NCBI GenBank assembly: GCA_023014485.1
Contig: JAJOZX010002701.1
Coordinates: forward strand, 232,501-296,500
Length of the DNA stretch: 64,000 nucleotides
DNA from: Bathynomus jamesi
Lineage: Eukaryota; Arthropoda; Malacostraca; Isopoda; Cirolanidae
Direction of reading: 5' to 3'
Of the stretch, positions 20,274 to 34,700 are shown piece by piece (the first letter of the stretch is position 1; every line of letters begins with the position of its first letter). Position numbers and translations under genes: made by a program. The notes under the pieces were generated by a model. It worked only from the letters and a program-made list of their open reading frames with translations, made no database searches and was not told the origin of the DNA.

Positions 20274-21878
20274 GAAGGCATTCATTCAGTGGTTTTGAAA
20301 AGTTGGTTATTATTGAGTCATTTTCATCTTTGTTATTCTCGTGTTATATTTTTAATTGAAAACTGTAATAAACTTCATTTATTAGAATTCAAATATTCTA
20401 CGAATGAAGTTTTCCTTAACCGGTCTTTTTACGTTTACTCATATTTGAAAATATTTGTTATTATTTATTAAATTAAAGTATTTGTCTATGAATTGAATAA
20501 AAATGTTTTATATATTGCTCATTTTGATTAGTATTAAAACCCATTATAAAAATTAGATTTTACTGACATAATACGACGACGACTTCAAATCATCCGAATT
20601 AAAAAGGTCTTTAAAACTGAACTTCAGGTATTGCATGTAATTTGCGGACGTTTCTCGAGATTTGAGGAAGTTAAGATATCAGAAATGTTCACTAATGTTA
20701 AATGTGTTCAAAATAAATTTTAATAATTTCCTCTAAATATATGTAAATTGTTTGCCAAACCAAATTAATATTTATGCCCATTTTATAAGTAACTTTGTCA
20801 GAGCAGAACAAAATTAGAGAGATCTGTTTGCTACTGGTTCATTTGCCAAGTCATTAAGGATTTTTCTCGTACCCCACCGTAGGTTTTAAGAAAGTAGGTT
20901 ATTTTAGAAGGATAGAAATTAATTTTAGTAAATGAAAGAAATTCCACTAAAGTTCATCAAATTGAAAGATCGACAAACAATTTCAAGTTATTTATTATCC
21001 ACTTGCATCATTCAACCAAATCATTTTAGCACATGATAATGTCACCTTAAGATATTTTAGCGAAATAAAGTAATTACATCAATGAGTAATTACCATGATA
21101 TTAACTTCAGTTTTTAATTTTTAACCACCAACCAACAGTCCATGAAACAAATGATATTAAATTTGTTAAAACTTTCATTTTTGTATTTTAAAGTATGGTG
21201 TAAGTATTTTATAAGATATCACCAAAAGGTGAGAAAAATGTACAAATTGTATTTAAATCTGTACAATTGAATTTGTAGATAATGAAGCCTAACCAAGGGC
21301 TTAACTTGCTTTTAATTCGGATGATAACGGTCGGACGCTTCCCTTAAGTTGGAAATGATTGTTTCGTATAGAATGTTTAGATGTAGTTCCCGCCCTTAAT
21401 TTCGCAGTGTCCTATTTAACATTTTCTATTTATCCACTTTCACTAATTAGGTTTCTTTAGTCTTTGAGTATTTAAGAAAATGACAAAAATTACGACTTGC
21501 TTCAAAAATTAAAGTTCCCGTTTTAAAATGACGCAATCCCCTACCTCCTGATTCCTCTTGAAGTATAGTAGTGGATATTGATTGAGACAAACTTATCAGG
21601 ACTAAAATTGTGATAAAATGTTGATAACTTAAACTAAGTAAAAGGTAATGGGAAGAATACGAAATGGCTTATATGAAGACTCTCTTTTATCTTGAGCATG
21701 GCCGTGCCTATGTTGTTGAAATTGTTTGGTGCTCAATTCCAGGTTCTGGAATCCTCAAATAAAGATTTCTTTTTTTTCTCTCTTTCTTCTACCTCCGCAA
21801 ATAACAAAAGTGGTTTAATTCACCAGTGAAGTAAAAATAGGTTTTTCTGCGAGAAAATTCGATAAAAAAATACTTTTA
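20274..21878. other. Intergenic region between convergent GIGYF and RBM19
   Basis: GIGYF has a polyadenylation signal AATAAA at 20367-20372, 94 bases after its stop. On the other strand RBM19 has AATAAA overlapping its stop. The interval between is AT-rich, with no ORF above 60 codons that resembles a protein and no repeat structure that I recognise. Confidence 0.6.
20367..20372 (+). terminator. GIGYF polyadenylation signal AATAAA
   Basis: This is the first AATAAA after the GIGYF stop codon. Another candidate is GAATAAAA at about 20496-20503. Confidence 0.55.
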
Positions 21879-21880
21879 TT
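21875..21880 (-). terminator. RBM19 AATAAA overlapping the stop codon
   Basis: The reverse strand reads TCATAATAAAAG, so AATAAA shares two bases with the TAA stop at 21879-21881. If used, the 3' UTR would be only about 15-30 bases. A T-rich stretch follows. Use of this signal is not shown by sequence alone. Confidence 0.4.
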
Positions 21881-24800
21881 ATGAATCATCATCGGCATTA
21901 TTATTATTATTATTATTGGAAGAAACCTCAACTTTTTGCTTCTTACTGGGTGGTCCTATGAGGAAAAATAAAATTATTTTTTACTCCAAAAGTAGGAAGG
22001 TAACGACAAAGTTCTTTCAATATAAAAGAACAAAAAGTTACTCAAAATCTAGAACACAGTAAGACTAACGCACCTGATGCCAAGAAATGCTGTGCTGTTT
22101 TTCGACGCAGTTCCTCCACCGACTCCTCTTCCTTTGCCCATTCAAGCACAAGACGACGTCCGTAAAAGTGAGTGCTCGAACTCAAAGAATCGAATGCTTT
22201 CTAAGATTTAAAATAGTAATTATTAATACAATTCTTTTTGGTGCCTAAACAGAGTAGGTGTAGAGAACCCTCGACTGTAAAACTACGCGTAACTAGCAAA
22301 TGTGCATTGTACACAAATGGTTCAAAATTACTAAGATATAGGTGCCTATCCCAATCATGACTTTCCTGACAAAGGGTTCAAAACGTTCATCCAGAATATC
22401 GTTTAAAGTTTAAACAAATATTATTATGACCATTTATTTTTCAACAAAAATGAGAACTTTTTCCCTCAACCTTTCTTAATCTTGATTTAAATATAAGAAC
22501 AAGGCTTTCCCCATAAACGTTGGGCTGCTGCTAATCGGGAGGGAGGTTGTGAAATAGAGTGGCTACGGATTTGTAATTTTAGACTTCCTCAGCGGGTCGC
22601 GGTTCGGATTATACGTTAAAATGCATGTCCAAGATGAGCCAACGAGCTTGACCTACTTCAGAATGAACAATTAAGACTGAGGCGAAAATCGGATTCAAAC
22701 CAGAAAGGAGGCCCTATCGAAGGTAATTTTCCTCTCTCGTTAGTTCACTGGAGCCATTAGATGATCGCACCTTCGCATTTTTCTCACTACGGTGATCCCG
22801 AACCACAGTTTTATGCTGCCTATTTGGAGTCTACCCCTCGCATCTCCATCTAAATTAATTATAATGTCTGAAGACGAGCAACTCCATCAAACGCGACACA
22901 CTATCACAAATAAAATCATGACAAACCTACAAACAAATCAAATTTGACACGATTCGACTCGAATAATCACCTTAGCATCTTCCATAGTAATGTATTCAAC
23001 GAAGCCAAAACCTCTGTGTTCTGAACTTCCAACTTTGTTTGGCAATCGGACTGATTTTAATTCTCCAAACGTCCTGAAACAAAGTAATTTTCACACTTCC
23101 ACAAAATAAACTTTGAAACAAAAAAGTTAAACTGAAATAAAAATACAATTAAAACTAGAGGCAAGTGAAGCGGAGAATTTACTTAAATAACTCCTACTGC
23201 AATGTATATAATTTTCCATTTTGATGCCGAGATCGAGTTTCTTAACGCAAACCAATCTTTAACCACAAAGAATCGTGTGTATTTTAACAAATTACTTAAA
23301 ACACAATTGCTATTCTCCACGGAGCGAGCGCGACGCTTAAACTTTGGACTGAAAACACTCAAATGGATACTCGACACAAGTACACAAAGGGATCACCACC
23401 AGATATAAGGGACTACCCAACCTTCAGCGATCCACTGTGGTGCGTTAGACGAGACTAACATCTCTGCACACCTCACAACCTTCTCCCAACATAGTCACTT
23501 CTCATACTGTACTACCAATCCGTTTTACATCACTCATATTCCCTGTTTCTTAAAATATTAATCTAGATTGCTCTATATCTGACTGAACTAACATGGCAAA
23601 CAAGTCTCACAATCACATCTATGCTTTACTAATGGCACCAATGTAAACCCTGTTGCTGTATCTATACTCAAACATATTCCTCTTACTTGCGTTTGTACAG
23701 TGTCAATGATTTGTACTACATCACTTCAACACTACTTCCAATATTAAACGAAATTTTCCAAATGTTGAAATACTTTCACAACCTCTGAATTTTCTCCATT
23801 CACAACATTACAGGCTGGCTCTCCTCTCTCAATGACAAGAACCTTACCTTTATTGACACACTCTTTCAATACTCTTTTTAACGTACAAACGAAACTTGTC
23901 ACCCCTTTCCTTATTTCATTCATTGATCATTGATTCATCCAGAAGCACTACGTCATCAGAATCCATCAAAACCGACAGCCGCCACTCATTTTCCATCAAA
24001 TTCAGATTTTCTCCCTCTAACAATCTTGCTTCATCTCGAGTATTACCCATCCATAAAAACATTAAACAGCCATGGTGACTTCACACAGCACTATTGTACT
24101 CAAACATCAACATTTCACTCATCTTAAACTAACTTTTACATAAGGACTACTAACCATATAAAAACTTCACTGATTTAACAACTTACCACTAACATCATAC
24201 ATTCTAAGCACTTGTCACACACAAGGTAGAACACATCTATTCACTTTACCATACACTTTCTCCAAATCCATAAATACCATACACATCTTTTTCTTCTTAA
24301 TACCAAGTTTCTCAATCAGCTGTATCACTGCAAACATTTGATCAACACATTCTCTTTTTTCTCTAATGTTGACTTGCTTTTTTTCCACCCAAGGGACCGT
24401 AATCTTTTTGCTTCATCTATTCAACACACTTCCACATACTTTCCCAGCTGTGCTTAAATGACCCCTATAATTTTTACATTAACTTCGTTCGTCCAATCTC
24501 TAGGTTTGTATCCACTTTCCAACGTTTTCTGACATATATTCCACAGCCATTCAAGCACCATTCTATTTTCACAATTAATTATTTCACCACAGATTACATT
24601 AGTTCATGCTAATTTCTCTTTCTTCAGTTTATATACTGTTCGTTCAGCTTCCTCTAACTTGATGTTTTCCGTTCGCTGGTATACATTTCTACATACACCA
24701 CCAAAACCATTCATTTTGCTACCTTACTTCTAACTCGGTAAAATTTTTAAAATCTCTCTATTTGTTCATCTTACACCAGCACATTGCCATTCCTATTTTT

Positions 24801-25759
24801 CATGTTACCAGTCAGTCACACTAGTAACACGAAAAAAGTACAAATGACCTTTGCACTTTCTGATTTCCAGAGTAACTTTTTAAACGTCCCAAATTCGCTT
24901 CAACTTGATTTTTGTATTTTGTCTTTTCTTTTGATAAAATGAATGAGAAAGTGCAAAATCTAAATTGATAAAATTATTGTAAGCAATTTGTTACTGGAAT
25001 AGCTTCCTAATTTCTTTTGTTGTTGCCTGGAATGCGATATTTTTAACAAGTATTTTTGCTGAAGTTGGTTCCCCGGGATTGTGCAGTTTTCTGGTAGTCT
25101 TCGCGAGAGATCTGAAAATACAAATAATAATAATTATAATGCGAGTAAACAGAACGGTAATTATATTTCCTACACTGTCGCTTTAAAACATTTCGAACTG
25201 TGATTCGTAAAATTATAGTGACATCCACAAAACGGATTAAACAGTACATAAACTATGGTCCTTAGTATGAACCTGAACCATTTTCTGTCTTCCACATTAA
25301 TTAAGAGGAACCCGAGGAACGTACGCGAGTTTCTTTTCAGAATATTTGATTGTCAGATTGTGTCCATCCAAGAGGGAGTTTTGCAGTTGTTTCAGAGCTC
25401 TGCTCGCGTCCGATGCTTTAACGAACTGCACGAATCCATAACCTTGCGAGAGACCGCGACGTTTTGTTATCAGTACAGAATGAACTTCACCCACTTGAGA
25501 GAAGTGCTTTAAAAAGGTTAGTTTTATTAAATAGTGTGATTTAAATGACCGTCTACGTAAGCAACTAAACCGAAAAGGTTGAAAAGTTGTTTAAGAGATA
25601 TAGCTAATGGAAAAAGTGAAGTCTCTGAAAGGCATTTAAATACACATATATCACTTACTTCCGTGATTGCATTATCTTCCGTTTTAAAATTAAGGTTTTT
25701 AATATAAAGGGTTGTACTGGAGTCTGGGACAATGGTTACCCTCGTATCATCGTTGTTCT
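21879..25759 (-). CDS. RBM19: RBM19 exons 12-17 (RRM5, RRM6, C-terminus)
   Basis: Exons 12-13 (25659-25759, 25325-25506) make RRM5 with LYIKNLNF and GYGFVQF. Exons 14-16 (24995-25111, 22971-23073, 22074-22200) make RRM6 with [19 protein letters not shown] and RRLVLEWA. Exon 17 (21879-21955) encodes a short basic/Asn tail. The exon 13 donor (GTACGT at 25324) and exon 14 acceptor are fixed by restoring the reading frame into RRM6. The 1.9-kb intron between exons 14 and 15 contains a reverse-transcriptase relic on the same strand. Confidence 0.9.
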
Positions 25760-28700
25760 CTGGAAGAAAGAAAACTAGTACAAAAAAAAGTTATATAATG
25801 AAATCCGAATTAAGATCGGAAATAATTTTTTGAAGATGCGACAGCTAGAATGAAATGAATGGAATAATTAACGTAATTTGAGAAAAAAAAAAAAAAAAAT
25901 TTAATTAGTTATTATTGAGTAGTTTTTACGCGGGCCTCGCGAGAGCTAAGACAAGTGACACCTTGGCAAAAAAGCAACAACTTTTAAAAGCATAACATGG
26001 TCAAACTTTTCCAAACTTTAGTTACAATCTCTTTTAAAGTGTTCTTAGGTTTTCAGTTTGCAATCAGTGTCGCCAAACGTGTCTAACGCAGTTCATGCTG
26101 GGGCTGGTAGATTTCAATTGAAGAACCTGCAGCTCTCTCTCTTCCATTAAGTGGTGATTTCTTTGGTGTAACACGTGGCACAGTGCCTTGAATAAGTGTA
26201 TTCAACTGCAAAGCACCCTGTGGGAGCGGTGGGAGGATGTGTTTCTCATAAATAGATACAGTATGGATTAAGTAGAATTAAAATGTCCTCTGATGCATAT
26301 CAGTTCAGTCTTCCCATAACTCCAAATAGATGCCCATACTACTCAAAACACCGTGATAAACTGTAGGATGCGAAATTTTTTTCGGAAATATTTTATCAGC
26401 CATTTTCCATATCTGTGTGCAACCGTTAGATGCGACTTAAACTGAGGCTCGTCCAACAAGAGAACCAGCCCACAAAAGGCGGCTATGGCAGGGGTTTTCG
26501 CCAGGCTACATGTCATGTTCATATACTGTAAATACATTCATGAGTTCATTCTAATATACTGCCATTTTTTTATTTTCCGTGTCTACAAGCTTTGAGCGTA
26601 GGTTATAACTCACTTGGCGAACAAGGACTTCTTATTTTTGTTCTATAACCATTGGTGACTGCTTACTAGTTCCTCATTCATTTGTCTAAGAAAATCTCGA
26701 TGACGTTATAAGTATTCCGTTTCAAGAAAGTCTAATTGTCCAATGAGGTGACAACAAGTAAATGGTGATATATCATGTACACCGACTATACGAGCCTACG
26801 AGGTATCCGTCACGATCTACAAGTCCGATGTACGAGGCGTTCTGCTCATAATCCGAACGCAGTTTTTTTTTATATGAAACTGGTTGTTTGAATAATTCCT
26901 CTGGGTGCTGTTTTCCAACAGGGCTCTCGAGTTCAAAATGCATACAATGAACACAGAATAAAGAAAGAAAAATATGTAAAAAAATAAAATAATATAATGA
27001 AGATGGAAAGGGAACGGCAATAAGTGCGGGTGGGGAACAGAAGTTAGCGGGACTCGAACCGGTGACAATCGCGTGGTTTTAGGGTCATTGCTCCTACCGA
27101 TCACACCATCCAGAACCACCACAAAACGGTTGGTTCGAGTGAGGCCAATATTTACGCTGTTTGACCATGATCTATCCAACTCCTACACCTTTATAAAGCA
27201 TTTACTTAAAATGCATTCACATAAAATACGTGTCGACGATAAATAAACATCGAAACGGGAACTAACCTTCTTTGTCTTTGAGATCGATGGAATCCAATTT
27301 CTTTTGAAGCACTGACGTCTTAAACACCAGAACAGGCGCCCACTCTAAATAAAGGGGTAGGTATTTAAACCTAGAATAAGCCAACTCACGGAAGGCACGT
27401 TTCGCCTCTCCAGGATCAAGAAACTCGATCACGGCTGTAAAAGAAAAGACAGACTTTTAACTAATACTCTCTCGTTACAATGAATGCAAGGAAAACAAAA
27501 AGCAATAAAAAACAATGAAATCAAACCTGTGACTCCGCATGGGGGCAACACAACCTTTCCCAGTTCTCCATGTCTTCCAAACAGTTCTTTTAACTCTTGG
27601 GCCGAAGTTTTAGCTGGAAGGTTCTTTGCTAGCATGACAGTGGATGAACGTTGCACATTCGGATTGGTGAAAGCATCCAACGATACTCCTTCCTCTTCCA
27701 GAAATCTGAATTAACAAAAGACAAGTCAAATAACTAAGCTGAGTGAAACAGCCAAATTTTGTTTGGGAGGAAAGGAGGGACCTCACTCGAGAGCCAACTC
27801 TAAACTGTATGCGCATCTTGTATATTTCACTCTTAACCAATAAAGAAAAATCAAAGTCAATGACCCCGACCCCCACCTCAAAAAATTCGATTTTAAAAAT
27901 AATTTTCCTTACAGTTCCAGCACATATAAATTCTCACCAATTACAAAATCAAAGTGGTGCATCACTATTTCACCACTAATTAAATGTCCTGTAATAAGGG
28001 AACACAGTAAATGATAGGGATGTACCGATATATCGGTATCGGCCGATATTTCAAAAGTACGACTTCTCCAAAGTTATGAATAAAAGCCTATTTAGAGGAT
28101 GAAATTTCCAATATTTTAGTTTTATCACTTCATATATATACACACACACGAGGGCCACTCAATATATTTTGCTCCACCTTTTTTCTTTCCAAGTTTCCTT
28201 GTAAGTTCCAGAAATTTTGTACACAAGTAGTTACATACCTTTTTTACAAGTTTTTATTTTTCCACATAGTCTCCATCCTTTTCTACGGCTTTCCTCCACC
28301 TCGAAACAAGGGCCTTTATTCCTTGCTGGTAAAAGTCCGCTGGGTTCCGCTGAAGCCACCTCTTAACCTCAACAACCTCACCGTCACACTGAAACTTTCT
28401 TCCACCAATAGCATCTTCATTGGCCAAACAAATGGAAGTCTGAAAGTGTCAGATCCGGGCTGTATGGAGGGTGGGGTAACACAGTCAAGCGCATTTTTGT
28501 GATGGCCTCTCGTTTGCAAACTGTTGTGTAGTTTTGCGTTATGTGCAAAAGAAGGACGTCTTCCAGTTTTCTCTTTGGTCGAACTCGCTTTATACGTCTC
28601 TGAATCTCTGTAGGGTAGTAATATATGCATCAGAGTTGATTGCTTGTCTTTCTTCATAATGTCCACCAGAATCACCCCTTTCATGTCCCAGAAGATGGTG

Positions 28701-31700
28701 GCCATAACCTTTCCTGCAGAGGGAGCCATTTTGAACTTTTTCTTGCGTGGAGTCTGCGTAATGACACTCCATGGATTGGCGTTTTGTTTCAGGTTCAAAG
28801 TGGTGTACCCGTCTCATCCCCAGTCACAATTCGTGAAAGGAAGTCATCCCATTCTGTCTCGTATCGACCAACGAATCAGAAGCAATTTCTTTTCTTTGGA
28901 CTTCGTGATTTTCACTCGGTTCGCGAGGAACAAACCGTGAACACACTTTTGAGTATCACAGTTGCTGAATTATCGTATTCACACTTCTTTCACTAATTTC
29001 TAGCTCCAGTGATGAATATTTCTAACTGTTTCCTTCTCTGCGGTTAAGAACCGATAAAAGCTCTCTGTTTACGACGAATGTCACTGTCAGACGCCATTTT
29101 CGAAACTGCGTTATCCATCGGTTTTATACAAGGGGAGGTTCAAACTGGAAAAATCCGGTTATGTGAAGCGTTGAAAGTTCAAACTTACGGCCCAAAAGAC
29201 ATTTCAGCCCCATGGCCTATTATTATTTACCTAAGAAAAAAAAGGCTGGGCAAAATATATTGAGTGCCCCTAGCATATTATATATAAAAATTATACTATT
29301 AATACACGCATCTTTAAATAGATCAAGATATGGACAAGTGTATATCCTTTGAGAAATAGGTATAAAGCCTAGAAAACCAAAAAACTATTTTGTAGTTATA
29401 GCTCGCAATATTAACCCAGCTAGCTGGTTAAAAACATTTACCGAGCCCAACATAGGCCTGCAGTCCAATTGTATAACAAACAAAACTATGATACCTAATG
29501 CAGTGTTGCCATCTTTAATGAAAAGGATTATTGCTTTGTTGCTAAATTTTCAACACAGAAAATAAATTATGAATATGTCACAAAAATATGACTAATAAAT
29601 CCTAGCTGGATATCGATCATCGGCTGATACTGTTTTTAATTACTGGTATGTTAAAAAGCGATATCGGTACATCCCTAGTAAATGATATCGTATAGTTCAC
29701 TTCGACCTTGATTTCTTGGTTGTGTTGGAAAGTTAACTCCCAAATCAACATGAAAGTGGCATTGGGTTACCGTTAAAGGAAGGTCTGTGTCGGGACAAAT
29801 TTTATCGAGAGATCAATTTGGAAAAATGGTTATTCAGCGAGAATGACGTGTAATTCTCTCATCGTCAAATCCAAACCTTAAAATACACGTTACTCGCAGA
29901 GTCGTGCACGAGGGAGCCCTACTAACATAAAATGTCGCCAGGTGGTATCATATACCCTTTAAAAATTGAAGATAATCATCCGCTGCTCATGGAGTAAAGC
30001 TTCCTTAACGGCTGTTTCTAACTGTATAAGGTTGCCAACTGTCTTACAACAACGATGAAATACAAAATTCAGTCGAGACAGAATAAAGAATTGAGTCTTC
30101 TCCAGGTTCAACATTACAGCAAGAAACTTATGCGACAAAGTGATCTATAATTGGAGAGCAGGCAATAATCTTTATTCAGTTTTGGGAACATTTAACATAT
30201 ATGTAGCAGATACCCAAAGCTCGGGAAAGAGCCTCGAGACCCACATAAAATTACAAAGGTTAAAAAAAAAAGTCTTGGTTTGATAGAACAGTGTTTGACA
30301 ATGTTGGAGAGAATGCCGTCGTTTCCCGGAGCAGAGGTGGTAGCTTGCGCAAGAGCAGATATAAACTAGGTGAAACGTTGTTTCATAATACTGTCGACTG
30401 TAAATTTAGGTCGAGAGGCGAATACAAAGACCCACTAGTAACGGAACATACCATGCCCATAAATGTCTTATGAGTATCTTATAAATCCCACCACTCCTAC
30501 CTGGAAAGGTTGCTTTCTTTGGTCTTGGATCGGCTCGCAAAACAATTAAGGATCAGCCTAATACCAACCATTCATTCATTTATTCACTGTTATAATAAAA
30601 TAGATAAGTGTACTGTAGAGTAGGTAAATGTAGTGGCATTTGAGTAGTAAAATGACAAAAAGCATACAATGGAACTTCCTTATAATTCTTAAACTTCTGC
30701 AATTTTGAACCGTTAGAATTTGGATTACGTCATCCTGTCTGAGTTGCGGTTTCAATCTCTCTCTGATTCGCTTACATCATTCACACTACTAACAAGCTCA
30801 ATTCGGAGGCTCTTCTGCTGCATACTAACTTAGAGCCAGACAGACCTATTTACCTGGACCATGGTCAGTATTTAAATTAGCCACCAAATGGGCGTACGGC
30901 AAAACGTTCAAAAACTTTCTTTTTATTTAAATAATATTCCAGTGAATGTGACACTACACGTTTAACGCTAATTTATGTCTGGTCATCTTCGTTTTCTCGC
31001 GTTGTCTGTTTTCAATATTTCATTGTGGATGGTGAACATTTGTGGTTTTCTAAATTACCTGCTTTTGTCATACATACCTGAAATCCTTGTAGTAGCTAAA
31101 CATTAGTTCTCAGAGCATAAAATATGGATACAAATAAACAAAGAAATTACAACGCCGTCAAGAATTAAACTATTATTAATGATTTTTAGTACTTAAATTT
31201 AATGAGTGAGCTTGTTCCTTAAAAATAAATGATGAAAAACGGCAGACAACGTACCTTTTCGTCTCTTCTACCATTTGCGTCTCTCCAAGGGCTAAACTGA
31301 CAGCAACGCTTTGGTTTCCGTCGTCTTGAAAGAGCTGCCAAAAAGAAAATTATTTGTAGATACTAATTTATGGCAGTAATGCAAAAACCAACTTAAAATC
31401 TCATCAGATCAGAGGCACAACCTTTGCAGCGGCCCCTTCTAAATTTTTTTTTTTTTGTAACTAGTTTGTGTTTAGCTCCTTTAAATTTTTCTTTTTTTCC
31501 CCCAGAAGCTGCGAAGAGTTTTTTTCTTTCAATATTGGACTCCCCAACAGTCTCAATCAAAGCATCCACATTTTCAACATCATATTGTTGAAGTTCAGCC
31601 ACTTTCTTCCGTGTACTCTGGGCAACAGAACAAAATGATGTACAGTAGGTCCTCTTCTTCTGCCCAAAAATGTTTGCATTCCACGTTTTCATTAGTACAT

Positions 31701-34700
31701 CTCTTCCTGTTGTACAGTGGTAGGCAGTTCGTGCTAGCCTTATATAGAGTTACTGTTGCGGGTCTATTATCGTAGACAGTTTCCTCTTTTTCCAGTTCTT
31801 ATACATTCCTAAACTAGATTTATTCTGTACCTCCTCCATCCATCTTGCTGAGTTCCAGTTTCCCATATAAAATTACCTCGGTTGCGATAATGCATCTGAA
31901 ACGCCTTCTGTTTGGCGAAGTGAAGTAACTTTTAGGTTTAGATACAGTTGTGATTCTTCATTGGGTGTACATATTGTACGCTGCTATCTCATCATTTTGG
32001 CAGCTAGACATGACAGAACACTTCATTAGTCTAGTTTGGGTGTTTACAAATAACATCTGCCGTTAATACCGTGTTCGCATTTCCAACCATGAAAATAACA
32101 AGCGCTTATTACAATATTTGTGTTCACTGAGATCTCTGTTCCAGTCCCTTAAAAATGCGAATGAAACAACAACAACTCTAGGTTAAAGGAGAGTTGGGCA
32201 TGTCACGTTGCCAAATACTTTTCCAAGTTCAGCACAGAGAAACAACTAATGCTGGAAAACAACCAAATAGACCATCAACAATGACACCAAGAAAAGAGCG
32301 CCCCTTTGCTAATCAAGCCCAAGCTAGCTACGAGAATTTTATTGCTGGCAACGCATGCTAGACTAAACTGAGCCAAAGTAAAGTCCGCCGCCATCTCCAT
32401 CGTCTTGGCTATTGAAGGTTTAGACTTTAGAGCATGAATGAAACCCTTCCTTTCTGAATGACATAAATGTATTCAAAAAGAGTTTGGAGAGATCTCACGA
32501 TGTGGTGTTCTCTAAAGAATTCAGATTTCAGTAGTTCAGATCCAGTCTGAATGTGGGTGTGAAGCCTTCCGTCCTCAGTGTCTTCAGCCCATTGTAAAAT
32601 ATGGTAGAATAGGTATCATAATGTGGGTGGCAGTTTGATGCGATAGTAAAATAAATTCAGTATCCGTAGAGGGATGTGTAATTTCTGCTAGGTAGTTGGA
32701 AAGCTAAATGGTTTAAGATTTTTTTTTTAATTTCTTTATCAAATTCTTGATAAAAATTACATACATTTTCTTCGATATACTCTGTTATAAGTTTTAAATA
32801 ATGTATTTTACAAGTAAAACTTTTATGTAATGTGCTTGAAAGCCAATCAAGAACTAATTCTGATGTCTTTAGCTGCATGAAAATAGTGAAAATAAATATT
32901 TCCAAATGAATATCCAATATTAGGACAACTTTATTTCGCCCCAAACGAAGGTCGTGGCCAGAAACTCCGAAAGTCACCTGAGCCCGAGCATTAGTAGAGT
33001 AAGTTGCCGTCCTAATTCAAACCGAGCCGGCACGGCGAAAATCGAACCAGGGACTCTCCAACCCCTAGGTACCGATGGAGGGGAAACCAAGAAAACATTC
33101 CTTTTGTAACACCTCTATGTTAAAACACACAGTCGTTACCTGTTGTTTGGAAGTGCCAAAGTTTTCCGCCATTAAATCAATGACTGCGCCGCTTCCCAAA
33201 AAGAGCGAATTCCAATTATGCCAACTTGAAGCCGATTTCTTCTGATCGTCTTTCTTACGCTCTTTAAAGCTTTTTCCTTCTAAAAATTTGAAGACACCGG
33301 AATTAATGAAGTTCCCGAACGTAAGTGATGATAACCGCAAGGGTTACCACAAAGGCAGGGGAGAACCTCCCCGGTGATCTCACCTGAATCGTTTTCTTCC
33401 TGAGTAAGAGAGGGAAGAATATGCAAAACTCTTCCCTTGAAGCTCGTGCCATCTAGGTCATTTAAAGCCTTCACGGCATGTTCGGGAAATACGTAGCTGA
33501 CGTGCGCAAACCCCTTCGGTTTACGTGTTAGCTTGGAGAGCGGGAGGGTCAAGTCAGCCAAAGGACCTAAAGAAAAATAAATGAAAAATAATCCAAAACT
33601 AATATATTCCATAGATTAACACTTGATACACTATTTCAGATCAAGTGAAAACATGTCTTATACCAAATAGTGTGAACCAGACATGGGGCTGAAGCCGGCT
33701 TTTGTAGGCTTCGGCTTCGAGACTTGGTTATTTGTATAGTTTGAGGGGTTTTATTTTTTATTTAACTATTTTAATATTTCTGATTATTACTAATACTAAT
33801 AACCAAAAATAGTTAACCTACATTAATTTAGAAGAAAAGGTTAACTATGGAACTCGTCTTCGGGTCCCGGTTCTACAAGATTCGGCTTCGGTTTCGGCTT
33901 CCTGACTTTCTAAATGGCCGGCTTAGGCTTCGAAGCCGAAGGCCCGGCTTCAGACGTATGTCTGGTGTGAACATAAATAATGTGTGAACAGTTCAGTTGC
34001 TTACAAAAAGTATGCAATCATTGCTAAAACAAGATGGTATCCTGGTTTCAGAAGTCAAGAATTACTTTTAATAAATGAATAGTACCTCTAAAGATATACC
34101 GGTATCAAGTTAGGCTAAGATTTATTCACTCCCTTTTCACAAGCTACTTCTATCAATGCCTATTTCTTTAAACTCCAGTGGCACTTGTATCAATTCCACG
34201 TTTATTCACATAATCAGTAGCTATATCTTCCTCCAAGCTTAGACGTCTTGTACATTTACTTCATGTTTTGCTATTCCACTGTTAGTATCTTTGTGTAAAC
34301 GCTCAAACAAACAAACTTGCTTCCTCTTTAATATCCTTCCCTTCCCGGAGCAGCTTTCTCTCTCAAAACACTTCTCATTTGGCAACAGCATCATCACCTT
34401 TTATTATTGTTTAACATCATGAAATTTCTCAAATAACTCGCTTCAAATCTTGTCACTCGCAAACCTTTCTATACATACATGTATACTGCAACAGAACTTT
34501 TAGTTCATCCTATGATTCCTTCCAAATGGGGTCTATTTCTTTTGCCTTCTCATTTTCGTTTCGAACACAATTCCAGCAATGTATGCTAAGCAACCATTCT
34601 GTTTTACTTATTTAAATCCACTGAAGTTACAGAAGCATCCTCCCTATTTTCATATTTCTTTTCAATATACTTCCGACAACACCAATTTAAAAAATCAGAT

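Larger units (their letters stand above)
28015..29677. mobile_element. Non-autonomous hAT-like element (TAGGGATGTACCGATAT ends) hosting a mariner
   Basis: The ends TAGGGATGTACCGATAT and ATATCGGTACATCCCTA are inverted repeats, flanked by perfect 8-bp duplications GTAAATGA (28007-28014 and 29678-29685). Without the mariner at about 28150-29273 the element is about 540 bp and matches the copy at 45424-46022. It has no ORF of its own. Confidence 0.85.

Noticed and set aside
25255..25512. 85-codon + strand ORF
   Set aside because: It is the antisense shadow of RBM19 exon 13, whose - strand reading carries the RRM5 motif GYGFVQF.
27049..27118. A tRNA gene on the - strand (A and B boxes present)
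   Set aside because: The acceptor and anticodon stems do not pair and the T arm is mismatched. It is better read as a tRNA-derived SINE.
32657..32977. 106-codon - strand ORF
   Set aside because: Composition is typical of AT-rich intron noise and no motif is recognisable. It partly overlaps the SINE-like body at 32935-33062.
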